64,000 nt of DNA. Source: an uncultured Prevotellaceae bacterium (GTDB lineage: Bacteria; Bacteroidota; Bacteroidia; Bacteroidales; Bacteroidaceae). A program made the translations under genes and the position numbers. Positions 9,720 through 18,892 of this stretch are shown in pieces; position 1 is the stretch's first letter; every line of letters starts with the position of its first letter. The stretch is from NCBI GenBank assembly GCA_947169115.1, contig CAMVOK010000005.1:1-64000 (forward strand), written 5' to 3'. The notes under the pieces were generated by a model, which saw only the letters and a program-made list of their open reading frames with translations, searched no databases and was not told the origin of the DNA.

Positions 9720-10367
9720 ATGAAACGCATTCTGGTTTTAGGTGTACTCTTCTCACTTCTCCCTTTTCGTTTCTCACCTATACATGCAGAAGGCATTGAG
9801 CATGTCTTCACCTCCATGCCTGACAGCATATTTTCTCTGCTGACGGAAAGGAACCGTCGTGACATGGTGGATTTCTACAACAACAAAATGGAAGCGAAGG
9901 TGCGAAACCGTCTGGGTGAATATTCCCAGTTGGACACGCTTACCGACGAATATCTACACCTTACACTATCCAAGGTGGGCACAGCCGAAATGCGCATGTT
10001 GGAAACCGACGACAGCGTGAAGGTGGTTTGTCTGATACAGACGGTGGCAGCTCCTGTCAGGGACAGTCGGGTGCGTTTCTTCAGCATGGACTGGCAACAG
10101 CTTTACTGGATAGAGTTGCCCATGCCCTCGACTGAGGACTTCTTCACGGAGGTTCCCGATAGTGTATCCCGTACGATGCAGTTCGCCCAGCATAGTATCG
10201 ACGATTTAAGATTGGTGGAAATTGCGGTCAGTCCAGAGGCTCCCGATTTCACTTACAAACTTTCTTGTCAGGAGTTGGCAGAGGAGGAGAAGAAGGTTGC
10301 CCGTCAGTATGTCCGTTTTTTGCGCTATCATTGGACAGGCAGCCAGTTTGTACGAATTGACAGTTAA
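9720..10367 (+). CDS. DUF3256 family protein, exported
   Basis: 215 residues; a Bacteroidales family of unknown function (DUF3256). The start is placed at ATG 9720 ([11 protein letters not shown]), which gives a signal peptide; an in-frame ATG at 9708 is also possible. The hydrophobic core contains [11 protein letters not shown], encoded by a TTCTCACTTCTC-type repeat like the one at 58660-58697. The mature part is acidic and mixed alpha/beta ([23 protein letters not shown] is recognisable near its start). It lies 11 bases before the HerA-like ATPase, so the two are probably one transcript. Confidence 0.8.
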   Translation: MKRILVLGVLFSLLPFRFSPIHAEGIEHVFTSMPDSIFSLLTERNRRDMVDFYNNKMEAKVRNRLGEYSQLDTLTDEYLHLTLSKVGTAEMRMLETDDSVKVVCLIQTVAAPVRDSRVRFFSMDWQQLYWIELPMPSTEDFFTEVPDSVSRTMQFAQHSIDDLRLVEIAVSPEAPDFTYKLSCQELAEEEKKVARQYVRFLRYHWTGSQFVRIDS

Positions 10368-10378
10368 CACATATTATT

Positions 10379-12025
10379 ATGTATGATAAGGAACGAGGGC
10401 TCTATATAGCCCATTGTGAGAGTGGCCCATTGAGCATAGTGGGCAAGATGGCGAATCGTCATGGTTTGGTGGCTGGAGCCACAGGAACGGGTAAGACCGT
10501 AACGCTGCAGGTGCTGGCCGAGAGTTTCTGTCAGGCCGGTGTGCCTTGCTTCATGGCCGACATGAAAGGTGACCTCAGCGGCATCAGCCAGGCAGGTAAG
10601 ATGTCGGGCTTTATTGAGAAAAGGCTGCCCGAATTCTTCCCAGTTGAAAGTTCGGTTTCCAGTGAGGGAGAGCAACAAGAGGATAACAACTCTAAACTTT
10701 CAACTTTCAACTCTCAACTCTTCCAGGCCTGTCCGGTGCGGTTCTTTGATGTATATGGTGAGCAGGGGCATCCTATGCGTGCTACCATATCGCAAATGGG
10801 GCCGCAGTTGCTGTCGCGTCTGTTGGGACTGAACGAGACGCAGGACGGGGTATTGAACATCACTTTCCGTATTGCCGACGAACATGGACTGCTCTTGATA
10901 GACCTGAAAGACCTGCGTTCGATTCTCGATTTCGTGGGTAAGCATGCCAAGGAATATACCACCAAATATGGCAATATCTCCTCGGCCACCATTGGAGCCA
11001 TACAACGTGCGTTGTTGCAGTTGGAAAACCAAGGTGCCGACAAGTTCTTTGGCGAACCCTCGTTCGACATTATGGACCTCCTTCAGCAGGAAGGGGAAAA
11101 GGGAGTTATGAGTGTGCTGGCGGCCGACAAACTGATGATGCAGCCCAAACTCTACTCCACTTTCCTATTGTGGCTGTTGAGCGACCTTTATGCTAAGTTG
11201 CCCGAGGTGGGGGATATGGAATTGCCAAAGCTTATCTTCTTCTTCGACGAGGCACACATGCTCTTCGACGATACCTCAAAGGCACTCGTGGATAAGATAG
11301 AACAGGTCATCCGTCTGATTCGCTCGAAGGGAGTGGGTATCTACTTCGTAACCCAAAGTCCCACTGACATTCCCGAGAACATTCTCGGGCAGCTGGGCAA
11401 TCGTGTGCAACATGCTTTGCGTGCCTATACACCGAAGGATCAGCGTGCCGTCAAGGCGGCTGCCGACACATTCCGTCCCAATCCGGCCTTCAAAACCGAT
11501 GAGGCCATTATGAACCTGGAGACAGGTGAAGCATTGGTGTCGTTCCTCGACGAGAAGGGGGCTCCCAGCGTAGTGGAACGAGCCAAGGTCCTCTTCCCAC
11601 TCTCCCAGATAGGAGCCATCACCGAAGGGCAGCGGCTCGACATCATCAAGCAGTCGCGTATTTATGGCAAGTACGATACACCAGTGGATAACAAAAGTGC
11701 CTACGAGCAATTACAAACTATGCTCGCAGAGGACACAGAGGATACAGAGGACAAGGATTCCGGAAAATCCGGGAAATCCGGAACATCCGGAAGTTCAAAG
11801 AAAAAGCCCGGCATCATGTCGAAGATTATCAAAGCCGTTATTACTGCCCTGACGGGTACGCTGGCCACCATAGCCGGTATGATGGTGTCGGATGCCGTGA
11901 CGGGCAAGAAGACCAAACGGCGCACCTCCACTACGGGACGTTTGGCCAAGAATGCCACTTCGGCAGCCACACGTACCATTACCCGTGAGCTGACCCGTAA
12001 TGTATTGGGAACCCTGATAAAATAA
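10379..12025 (+). CDS. HerA-like ATPase (DUF853, YjgR type)
   Basis: 548 residues. Walker A is GATGTGKT (residues 33-40), followed by [13 protein letters not shown], the family hallmark; Walker B is IFFFDEAHM with Asp290-Glu291. Proteins of this DUF853/YjgR group resemble the HerA-FtsK pumping ATPases; their biological role is unsettled. The tail (about 455-548) is low in complexity (DTEDTEDKD, then [16 protein letters not shown] from imperfect TCCGGAAAA repeats) and then hydrophobic and basic. An insert at residues about 88-114 is encoded by the CAACTTT heptamer repeat (10642-10722). That insert is not expected in the family. Confidence 0.87.
   Translation: MYDKERGLYIAHCESGPLSIVGKMANRHGLVAGATGTGKTVTLQVLAESFCQAGVPCFMADMKGDLSGISQAGKMSGFIEKRLPEFFPVESSVSSEGEQQEDNNSKLSTFNSQLFQACPVRFFDVYGEQGHPMRATISQMGPQLLSRLLGLNETQDGVLNITFRIADEHGLLLIDLKDLRSILDFVGKHAKEYTTKYGNISSATIGAIQRALLQLENQGADKFFGEPSFDIMDLLQQEGEKGVMSVLAADKLMMQPKLYSTFLLWLLSDLYAKLPEVGDMELPKLIFFFDEAHMLFDDTSKALVDKIEQVIRLIRSKGVGIYFVTQSPTDIPENILGQLGNRVQHALRAYTPKDQRAVKAAADTFRPNPAFKTDEAIMNLETGEALVSFLDEKGAPSVVERAKVLFPLSQIGAITEGQRLDIIKQSRIYGKYDTPVDNKSAYEQLQTMLAEDTEDTEDKDSGKSGKSGTSGSSKKKPGIMSKIIKAVITALTGTLATIAGMMVSDAVTGKKTKRRTSTTGRLAKNATSAATRTITRELTRNVLGTLIK
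10642..10722. repeat. In-frame CAACTTT-type repeat inside the ATPase gene
   Basis: AGTTGAAAGTT at 10642-10652 pairs perfectly with AACTTTCAACT at 10702-10712, and again at 10695-10705. The unit CAACTTT recurs in the signal-peptide codons at 35367-35387 and, on the other strand, near 27985-28005. Confidence 0.8.
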
Positions 12026-12045
12026 CCATTATAATACAAGATAAA

Positions 12046-14052
12046 ATGAATAACAAAGCAAGACTATTGTTGTGCCTCCTGGCAGCGATGTTGGGAATGA
12101 CAGCACCGGCCATGGCTGCCACGTTTACTCCAGACAGCCATCGTGCCTACACCATCGGAAACACCCGTGGTGATTTCGGTACCAAGGGAGGTTTCCTTAC
12201 CAGTACAGCCAATTCCAGTGCTGCTGGTCCGAAGGGAAATTTTGCCTTCGTCTCTTATGAGGGTAAGTACTACCTCTATAGTGTGGCAGACAAGAAGTTT
12301 ATGTACCGCGACAAGACGCCCTATCGTGACACGTGGTGCAACGTCATCCTTTCCAACGAAATCATCGAACCCATTCAGATTACCGTCACCACTACAACGG
12401 GCACACCCTACTATCTGACCAGTGGCGACTACGTCTTCAATACCTATCAGGGCACGCAGAAGGGTGTCTGCCTGAGCCAGTGGACCAAACAAGATGCCGG
12501 TAACCTGTACAAGATTGAGGATGTGGCCGACTTTGACCCCACCGAGGCACTGGCCACGTTGACCAGTGTATTCAGTAAGGATGCCACGGTAGCCTATAAC
12601 GTATTTGATGTAGCCGGTAACCTGCTCGAGACCCAGACCCTGCAGGCCAAGTCGGGAACTGTGGTGCGTGAGGTTCCTGCCGATTTCGTACGTCATGCCT
12701 ACACGCTCTACTCCATAGCCGAACCTGTTACCCTTGAAAAGGGAGAGAACTCCGTCAACGTAGAAGCTGTATTCCAGATGCCCTTCACGACGTCGGAGGA
12801 TATGGAGCAACCCCACTGGTACAATCTCTACCTGCGTTCGGGTTCGGATGCCGTGAATGCCGAGTCGGGTTATAAGTGTAAGGAGGGAGCCACAAAGGCA
12901 GAGCTCACCAGTGATGCCTTCCAGTGGGCTTTCCAGGGTGACCCCTATAATGGCATCGTAGTACGCAACCGTACCAATGTGGCTAAGTCGTTGGGTAAGA
13001 GCGGTGACCGCGTTGTTCTGGTTGATAGTGAGTTCAGCTGGAATCTTGTGGAGCATGCCAATGGATTCCTGTTGGCCAACCCCGCCGACGGCAAGTTCAT
13101 CAACGAATATAAGAGTCAAGGCGGTTTCCTCAGTTTCTGGAACAGCGCAACCGACATCAACAGTATCTTCTCCATAGAGGAGGTGGGCACGTTGCAGAGC
13201 GTGAAACTCTCTACGGGAGCCACTATGCGCCTGTTCGTAGCTCCCGAGGAGAAGGCCAACGGGGCTGCCATCATACTCATCCCCGGTGGTGGCTATCAGT
13301 ATATTGCCGGAAGTACTGAGGGCTCCGACTGGGCACCCATGCTCAACGAACTTGGTTTCACCGCTGCCGTACTCAGTTACAATCTCCCCAAAGGACAGGC
13401 CGACGTACCCTTGAAGGACGGTCGGGCAGCCCTGAAGTACTTGCGTGACAATGCTGCCGACTTCGGACTTGATGTCGCTCGCATCGGGGTGATGGGCTTC
13501 AGTGCCGGAGGTCATTTGGCCAGCACCATCGCCACCCACCTCACGGGTGACGAACTGCCCGCCTTCCAGATTCTCTTCTATCCCGTCATCACCATGGATG
13601 CCTCGTACACCCATGTCGGTTCGCGCGAAAACCTGTTGGGCAGTAATCCTACGCAGACCCTCGTTGATGCGTACAGCAACGAGAAGCAGGTTACGTCTGA
13701 TACTCCTCAAGCCTATCTTTGCTGGGGGACAGGCGACCGTACCGTGCCTCAAGCCAACAGCCTGAACTACGTGAGTGCCCTCGAGGAGGCCGGTGTGCCC
13801 GTCCACACCTTGCCGCTCAATGTGGCCAACCACGGTTATGGCTTTAAAACCGACTTCGCCTATCATGCCCAAATTGTCAGCGACCTCACACAGTGGTTGC
13901 AGGAGCTCAGCGATGTACTGACCGCTGTTGATGCTCCCACGCTTCACGCCCATCCCGAGTCTGCCCCTGTCTATAACCTCAGTGGGCAGCGTGTCAGTCA
14001 CCCCCATCATGGCATCTATGTCACGGGCGATAAGAAGGTGGTAGTGCGATAG
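12046..14052 (+). CDS. Secreted alpha/beta-hydrolase esterase (BD-FAE-like) with sorting tail
   Basis: 668 residues with signal peptide (MNNKARLLLCLLAAMLGMTA). Residues about 30-385 form a beta-rich N-terminal part of unknown role. From about 390 comes an alpha/beta-hydrolase of the BD-FAE/acetyl-xylan-esterase-like group: oxyanion motif IPGGGYQ, nucleophile Ser486 in GFSAGGH, Asp564 in WGTGDRTVP, and His596 in ANHGYGF. Such enzymes remove acyl or feruloyl groups from plant polysaccharides; the exact substrate cannot be read here. The end (VYNLSGQRV..GIYVTGDKKVVV) matches the sorting tail of three other secreted proteins in the window. It begins 20 bases after the ATPase stop. Confidence 0.85.
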   Translation: MNNKARLLLCLLAAMLGMTAPAMAATFTPDSHRAYTIGNTRGDFGTKGGFLTSTANSSAAGPKGNFAFVSYEGKYYLYSVADKKFMYRDKTPYRDTWCNVILSNEIIEPIQITVTTTTGTPYYLTSGDYVFNTYQGTQKGVCLSQWTKQDAGNLYKIEDVADFDPTEALATLTSVFSKDATVAYNVFDVAGNLLETQTLQAKSGTVVREVPADFVRHAYTLYSIAEPVTLEKGENSVNVEAVFQMPFTTSEDMEQPHWYNLYLRSGSDAVNAESGYKCKEGATKAELTSDAFQWAFQGDPYNGIVVRNRTNVAKSLGKSGDRVVLVDSEFSWNLVEHANGFLLANPADGKFINEYKSQGGFLSFWNSATDINSIFSIEEVGTLQSVKLSTGATMRLFVAPEEKANGAAIILIPGGGYQYIAGSTEGSDWAPMLNELGFTAAVLSYNLPKGQADVPLKDGRAALKYLRDNAADFGLDVARIGVMGFSAGGHLASTIATHLTGDELPAFQILFYPVITMDASYTHVGSRENLLGSNPTQTLVDAYSNEKQVTSDTPQAYLCWGTGDRTVPQANSLNYVSALEEAGVPVHTLPLNVANHGYGFKTDFAYHAQIVSDLTQWLQELSDVLTAVDAPTLHAHPESAPVYNLSGQRVSHPHHGIYVTGDKKVVVR

Positions 14053-14097
14053 TATTCCTTTCGTTGTCGGAATAGTAATCCACTGCACGGAACAAAA

Positions 14098-14133
14098 GTA
14101 AAGCGGGCACCCCAATCTGGGATGCCCGCTTAT
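14098..14133 (-). terminator. Terminator of the nuclease lipoprotein gene
   Basis: AAGCGGGCA (14101-14109) pairs with TGCCCGCTT (14123-14131), with an inner CCC/GGG pairing. The T-rich tail is on the minus strand. It may also stop the esterase transcript from the other side. Confidence 0.75.
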
Positions 14134-14155
14134 GTTGGGTAATAATGTATATGGC

Positions 14156-15139
14156 TTAATTGAACTTCCAAACAGCAGGAACGTAATTACTTTCCACCTG
14201 TTCTTCGATGTCATCAGGTAGGTTGCAGAAGAAGTCTATGCCCGTCAGTTCCTCCAAACGGTCGATGCTGACAGCGTATTTTCCAAGTTCGGTGTCGCTG
14301 TTGGCCTTGTGCTCTATCCAGAAGCCCATGGCCGCAAAACCATTTTGCGATTTGTCAGTGCTCTTCTGGCGTAATATGGCCATGAAGAAATATTTGGGTA
14401 CTGGAATGCTCATGTTTTGGGGTATATTGTACATTCCTTGGCTGATGGTGCCGCCTTTCACAACGTAGAGCGTATCGCGGAAGCTATTCTTGTTATAGAT
14501 GTTACGCAGTCTTCTCTCCATTTCCAGCCATACTTGAGTATTAAAACCATAGAGTTGGGGATGGATGTTGCTGAAATAGAAAGTCTGCATGTTGGCTTCA
14601 AGAGAGTTTACGCGGTCTTGACTGGCCAGAATGTGTCCTCGTGTATAGCCACTTCCGCTATAGTCTGCTTGTGTGGAGATGCAATCAGCCGGAATGAGGG
14701 GGTTATTGGCCCAGGCTTCCGAACGTGATGTGTTGTTTAGGGTGTTGCTCTTGTCCCACCGAAATGCCGACCAGTATTGGGCACGCAGTTCACAGTTCCA
14801 CTCTACGCAGTAGTTCACGCCATACTCGTCGGTGGTGTGTACGATAAAGAGGTTTTTGGCTCCACCCCTCAGTCGGGGAATTTCCAATCGGTTGGCCACC
14901 TCGCATATGTCCGTGTTACCTTCCGTAACGCCGCGTACGTTTCCGTAGTTCACAATCTTGCCGTAGCTGGGTGCTCCGGCTTCGGTTTGTGTGGCATTGG
15001 AGTTGAGGTTACCCGAGTAGTCGTAAGCCCTTTCGGGGTCGTCATCGTTACAGGCCACGAAAAAAAACATCAGCCCCAAGAGGAGGCTGATGCTTATTGT
15101 CGGGATACGCCGACACGTATTACTTACGTGTGCGTGCAT
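14156..15139 (-). CDS. DNA/RNA non-specific endonuclease, lipoprotein
   Basis: 327 residues from ATG 15139. The NUC-family motif [13 protein letters not shown] carries the catalytic His169; the following SNIHPQ segment supplies the usual metal-ligand Asn191. N-terminal [13 protein letters not shown] is a lipobox (Cys30), so the enzyme is predicted to be membrane-anchored and exported. It would cut single- and double-stranded DNA and RNA. The start overlaps the end of the L31 gene by 20 bases. A later ATG (15070) would remove most of the signal peptide, so the early start is preferred; it remains uncertain. It lies next to the lipoprotein/TonB receptor genes at 15.7-21.5 kb. Confidence 0.85.
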   Translation of the reverse strand: MHAHVSNTCRRIPTISISLLLGLMFFFVACNDDDPERAYDYSGNLNSNATQTEAGAPSYGKIVNYGNVRGVTEGNTDICEVANRLEIPRLRGGAKNLFIVHTTDEYGVNYCVEWNCELRAQYWSAFRWDKSNTLNNTSRSEAWANNPLIPADCISTQADYSGSGYTRGHILASQDRVNSLEANMQTFYFSNIHPQLYGFNTQVWLEMERRLRNIYNKNSFRDTLYVVKGGTISQGMYNIPQNMSIPVPKYFFMAILRQKSTDKSQNGFAAMGFWIEHKANSDTELGKYAVSIDRLEELTGIDFFCNLPDDIEEQVESNYVPAVWKFN

Positions 15140-15371
15140 AGCGGCTCATGAACTTGTCCACACGACCTGCGGTATCGACGAGCTTCGACTTACCTGTGTA
15201 GAAGGGGTGAGATGTGCTGGAGATTTCCAGCTTAACTACGGGATAGGTTTCGCCCTCGAACTCTACGGTATCGGTTGTCTTGCAAGTAGAGCGGCTGAGG
15301 AACATATCGCCGTTCGACATGTCCTTGAACACGACGGGGCGATAGTTTTCGGGATGAAGATCCTTTTTCAT
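15120..15371 (-). CDS. rpmE2: Large-subunit ribosomal protein L31 type B
   Basis: 83 residues, [20 protein letters not shown] at the start and [11 protein letters not shown] in the middle: the type B (zinc-free) L31 form, longer than the cysteine-bearing type A. It binds the 50S subunit at the central protuberance. It has a strong promoter and a structured leader just upstream, and shares its last 20 bases with the start of the nuclease gene. Confidence 0.95.
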   Translation of the reverse strand: MKKDLHPENYRPVVFKDMSNGDMFLSRSTCKTTDTVEFEGETYPVVKLEISSTSHPFYTGKSKLVDTAGRVDKFMSRYARTRK

Positions 15372-15411
15372 TTCATTATCTTTTTATTTGTTTTCTTATT
15401 CAGTTTTAGTC

Positions 15412-15452
15412 CCGAATAGAGTTGGTAACACGGCACAAAGCCCACTATTCGG
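15412..15452 (-). promoter_or_regulatory. Structured leader of rpmE2
   Basis: CCGAATAG and CTATTCGG (15412-15419 and 15445-15452) form a perfect 8-bp stem at the very start of the predicted rpmE2 mRNA, enclosing a smaller GGC/GCC pairing. Ribosomal protein leaders often regulate their own gene; whether this one does is inference. Confidence 0.45.
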
Positions 15453-15456
15453 ACTG

Positions 15457-15488
15457 CAAAGGTACGAATAAGCGAATAAAATACCAAA
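15457..15488 (-). promoter_or_regulatory. Promoter of rpmE2
   Basis: On the minus strand, TTTGG (15488-15484), a 19-base spacer and TACCTTTG (15464-15457): a near-consensus Bacteroidetes promoter. Confidence 0.8.
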
Positions 15489-15656
15489 TAAAATTATGTA
15501 TTTTTGAGCGGAAGTACCTAAAAACGTAGTTTAATGTTAGTGCAAGTCGAGCGAATAACCAAATTTTTATTTAAGTTTTTCCGAGATGCAGCCTAATTTC
15601 GACGATTTATAGTCAAAGGTACGACAAAAAATTTAAAAATAAAAATTGTATGTTTC
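15489..15656 (-). promoter_or_regulatory. AT-rich spacer with a second possible minus-strand promoter
   Basis: No gene is visible. TACCTTTG on the minus strand (15621-15614) is a second -7 box, about 150 bases upstream of the rpmE2 promoter. A transcript from here would cover 15465-15610, which contains no good reading frame. Confidence 0.4.
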
Positions 15657-15672
15657 CCATGCAAATGAATGA

Positions 15673-15709
15673 AAAATCCCCACAACACACATCGCGTTGT
15701 GGGGATTTT
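15673..15709 (-). terminator. Terminator of the OB-repeat lipoprotein gene
   Basis: A perfect 14-bp stem (15673-15686 with 15696-15709), loop ACACATCGC, lies 18 bases after the stop codon and is followed by TTTTTC on the minus strand. Confidence 0.88.
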
Positions 15710-15726
15710 GGGTTTTTCCTACCGGA

Positions 15727-17961
15727 TTATTCTCCGAAGAATATGGTGATGGTTTGTATGCGCAGCTGTGTAGTGTTGGTTCCGCTGTTGGTCAGCGTCA
15801 TGCTATTTGTGCCAAAATTAACCCTCTTGGCATTGCAGCCTGTGTAGGCAACGGTATTTGATTTGTCACATTGGAGCACTACTTTAGCAATGGCTTTGTT
15901 GTTGTTCGAGGTAATGGTTATTGTGTTACCACCGTACATGCGTACGCCCTTGGTGCCAGTGTAGTACTTCGCGTCGCTGGTTCCCGTACCCTTGTCGAAG
16001 GTGATTACAACATTGTTGTCGGGGGTGATTTCTGTTACCACCGCTGCATTATCATAATTGTTAGCAAAAATCTCACCTAAGTCATAGGTTGTGCCAGCGT
16101 CGCCTGGAAGAGGTGCTACAGTGGGGTTGGTGATGGTGACGATATTCTCTTCGATGCTGATAGCTTCGTCGTCGCCAGTCGTTGGGGTGTCGCCTCCGCC
16201 CGGTTCGGTATTGCCGTTGATGCTGTAGAGTTGGTTGCCCTGTGTTATCTCGTAGGTTCCCTTGAAGTTTACAAGTTTACCAACTATGACAACTTCGTCG
16301 CCGAGCTTTATCTGGTCGCTACTGGTGAACTTGGCACCATTGAGGTAAAGTCCACGGTAAACCTCCAGCTCGTCGAGGGTTGCTCCGGTGGCATCCTTGT
16401 CGCCAATGAAGTAGGTGGCATTGCCGTATGTGCCAGTATCTATGTTGTCAATCTTGGTGATAATGCCCTTGACATAAACCTCCGATGTGGTGTGCTGGTT
16501 GCTTGAGTCAGTTGTCTTCTGCAAGGCAGAGATGGCTTGCATGGCAGCTGCCACATTGTATGGGTCTGTCTGGACACCCGTTCCAGCAGGTGTTCCCTTA
16601 ATATCGGGTCTGTTGGGCGTGGGAGCCACGCCGTTGATGCTGACGATACGGCTACCCTGTGTTACCTCGTAGGTTCCCTTGAAGTTAACCAGTTTGCCCA
16701 CAATGACAACGATATCGCCTGTCTTCAGGGCATCGGCACTGGCGAATGGGTCGCCATCGACATACTTTCCACGATAGACGAGCAGTTCGTTTTTGTACTT
16801 GCCATCTACAGGTTGCTGACCCTCATCTACTATGTGGTAGGTGAGATTACCATACTGAGCATTGAAGGCATTTGTTCCCTCGGTCTCTATCTTAGTAATG
16901 ACACCCTTGATGAACACGTCTTCGGTGGTCTTAGCTTCAGCATTGTTGGTGGTTTCGTCAAGCTGAGAGCAACGGTACAGTGCAGCTGTAGCGTTGTAGG
17001 GATTGGCTTCTGTGCCATCTCCCTGTGCATTGCTATAGTCGGGTGGTGTTACAATTTGGTCATTCAGTTTCATCAGCTTGTTGCCCTGAGTAACTTCCAG
17101 TGTGCCGTTGAAGTTGATGAGTTTACCCATAACGATAACTTCGTCTCCAACCTTCAGGGCATCCTGAGAAGCAAACTTCTCTCCGTTGAGACCCATACCG
17201 CGATATACTTCCAGTTGGTTGGGTGTCTTGCCATCCTCGCTGATGAAGTATGTGATGTTGCCGTACTGCTCGCTCCAAGCATTGTTTCCGTCAGTAACAA
17301 TCTCAGATACGATACCCTTGATGTAAACTGTTTCCGAAGGATAGCTGTTGCTTGTGGTGCTCTTCTGGAGGGTTTCGCAGAGGCGGATGGCTGCGGGTAC
17401 GTTGAAGGGATCTGCCCATGTTCCATCACCCGATGATTCGCCCATTTCAATGAATTCTATTTTCTGGTCATTAATCTGGTAGAGTTCGCTACCATTGGCT
17501 ACCTCTACAGTGCTACCGTAAAGGGTGAGTTCGCCACGTACCATCACCTCGTCACCGACCTTCAGGTCGTCTTCGGAAGTGAACTTAGCACCGCCAAGTC
17601 CATAGCCACGATATACTTCCAGTTGCTTTACTGTTGTGCCGTCGTCGCTGATGAAATAACTGGCGTTGCCGTACTCGTTGCCTGGCACGTCCACAAGATT
17701 TCCGTTTCTGTCAGGCACGCCCAAAGAAACTACCTTACCCTTGATGAACACTTTTCCACTGGGTGCCTGATTGGCCTTTACCAGTGCTACGGCATCGCTG
17801 GCTGTGAAAGGATTGTCATACGTTCCGTCGCCTGTGGTCACAACCTGTGCTACAGGGATGCTACCCGGTGTGGGGTAGGGGGCGGGCACGTCTTCGCAAC
17901 TGGTGAGGGCGAATACGCCGAGGGTTGCGAACATTAGTGATTTCCAAAACTTTTTCTTCAT
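15727..17961 (-). CDS. Lipoprotein with four OB-like (DUF6359-type) repeats
   Basis: 744 residues; lipobox FALTSC (Cys22). Four tandem repeats of about 120-140 residues fill residues 40-600. Each starts GDGTxxxPFxxxxA and continues V(F/Y)IKGxVxxI, YGNxxYFIxDDG, LEVYRGxxLNGxKF and LKVGDEVxVxGKLxNFxGTxEVTQG. This resembles the nucleic-acid-binding OB-like DUF6359 domains of Bacteroidales lipoproteins. A C-terminal beta region (about 600-744, TYYTGTKGVRMYGGNTITI-like) is separate. The function is not established; binding of nucleic acid or another ligand at the cell surface is inference. It is the distal gene of the run TonB receptor, DUF5689 lipoprotein, this gene. Confidence 0.78.
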   Translation of the reverse strand: MKKKFWKSLMFATLGVFALTSCEDVPAPYPTPGSIPVAQVVTTGDGTYDNPFTASDAVALVKANQAPSGKVFIKGKVVSLGVPDRNGNLVDVPGNEYGNASYFISDDGTTVKQLEVYRGYGLGGAKFTSEDDLKVGDEVMVRGELTLYGSTVEVANGSELYQINDQKIEFIEMGESSGDGTWADPFNVPAAIRLCETLQKSTTSNSYPSETVYIKGIVSEIVTDGNNAWSEQYGNITYFISEDGKTPNQLEVYRGMGLNGEKFASQDALKVGDEVIVMGKLINFNGTLEVTQGNKLMKLNDQIVTPPDYSNAQGDGTEANPYNATAALYRCSQLDETTNNAEAKTTEDVFIKGVITKIETEGTNAFNAQYGNLTYHIVDEGQQPVDGKYKNELLVYRGKYVDGDPFASADALKTGDIVVIVGKLVNFKGTYEVTQGSRIVSINGVAPTPNRPDIKGTPAGTGVQTDPYNVAAAMQAISALQKTTDSSNQHTTSEVYVKGIITKIDNIDTGTYGNATYFIGDKDATGATLDELEVYRGLYLNGAKFTSSDQIKLGDEVVIVGKLVNFKGTYEITQGNQLYSINGNTEPGGGDTPTTGDDEAISIEENIVTITNPTVAPLPGDAGTTYDLGEIFANNYDNAAVVTEITPDNNVVITFDKGTGTSDAKYYTGTKGVRMYGGNTITITSNNNKAIAKVVLQCDKSNTVAYTGCNAKRVNFGTNSMTLTNSGTNTTQLRIQTITIFFGE

Positions 17962-18011
17962 GGTGATATTTTATTTTAATTTCTATTCTAATAATTATTG
18001 GTTTCTAATCT

Positions 18012-18854
18012 CTAATCCTTAATCTCCTCAATGTCTTTTTCAGTGCGCATCTGGAGTTGCCATGCGGAGTCGTTGTAGCGGATAGCGACGCCAGTGACAC
18101 GTACCTTTCCTTGGGGGATGATCATGGAACCGAAGTCGCTATAGGTGCTGGTACGCACGTCCACGGTGCTTCCGTTGGCCATGCGGAATACACGGTTTAC
18201 GGCATTGCCGGCATCTGCTTCCATTGCAGGAGCCAGAATGGCTTCGCCATCGGCATCGTCGAAGGTACCCTCAACATAAACCAGGTAATCGGAATACTGG
18301 TCTTTGTTCATCGTGGGACTGAACTCAATGGGGGCAGGAACAAGTGACTTGTCGGGCGTGCCCAGGAACTTTACGTGCTTGTACCATTCCTCGCGGGGCA
18401 TTCGTCCTATGCGCTTGGCACCGCTGGTGCTACTCATGCTGGGATAACCAATCTGTCCGTTCATGCCATAACCTCCAATGTAGAGACCTTTCAGGTTCAG
18501 CAAGAACTGCTGGCCGGGTTTCACATAACTGTACATGGAAGTTTCGGTGATGCCAAGGATGATGTAGCCTGTGTTGTCCTTTACGACCAGTTGCTGGCTG
18601 ATGTTGCCGCCTTCGTCGTTGACGGTGACAACTCCTTTCAACTGCACATCCTCTTCAATCAGTGCATAGCTGCTGTTGCTGATAGCATCCTTGTATTTCG
18701 CTTTCAGGGTGGCCAAATCCACTACATTGCGTTCTGTGATGGTGTCGTTCCAGATGACATAGCTAGTGGGGGCTTCCCAATCGCCATCTTGGCAGGAAAC
18801 GCAGAGCACACAGAACAAGCAGAGGCCACTGAGATATTTTATATACTTTTCCAT
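18012..18854 (-). CDS. DUF5689 domain lipoprotein
   Basis: 280 residues from ATG 18854; the reading frame also allows a TTG twelve bases earlier, which I reject. Lipobox LCVSC (Cys21). The body has the DUF5689 pattern: an early VDLATLKAKY segment, then IEEDVQLKGVVTVNDEGGN, a tandem OB-like core (LVVKDNTGYIILGI) and a final GKVRVTGVAIRY strand. The family sits next to TonB receptors and secreted nucleases in many Bacteroidetes; its ligand is unknown. It lies 38 bases downstream of the receptor gene and 50 upstream of the repeat lipoprotein, so the three are probably co-transcribed. Confidence 0.85.
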   Translation of the reverse strand: MEKYIKYLSGLCLFCVLCVSCQDGDWEAPTSYVIWNDTITERNVVDLATLKAKYKDAISNSSYALIEEDVQLKGVVTVNDEGGNISQQLVVKDNTGYIILGITETSMYSYVKPGQQFLLNLKGLYIGGYGMNGQIGYPSMSSTSGAKRIGRMPREEWYKHVKFLGTPDKSLVPAPIEFSPTMNKDQYSDYLVYVEGTFDDADGEAILAPAMEADAGNAVNRVFRMANGSTVDVRTSTYSDFGSMIIPQGKVRVTGVAIRYNDSAWQLQMRTEKDIEEIKD

Positions 18855-18892
18855 AATAATTATCAATTAACCATTATCAATTATCCATTATT
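18855..18892. repeat. AT-rich ATTATCAATTA repeat
   Basis: Short repeats of ATTATCAATT and its variants fill the gap between the receptor and DUF5689 genes. The same words recur at 28045-28075 and 33680-33757. Confidence 0.6.

Noticed and set aside
12064..14214. 716-residue minus-strand frame opposite the esterase gene
   Set aside because: The plus strand has a signal peptide and a complete catalytic triad; the minus frame shows no recognisable motif.
15727..17961. TonB-linked SusD-like protein
   Set aside because: The lipoprotein has OB-like repeats and no SusD (TPR-type) features.
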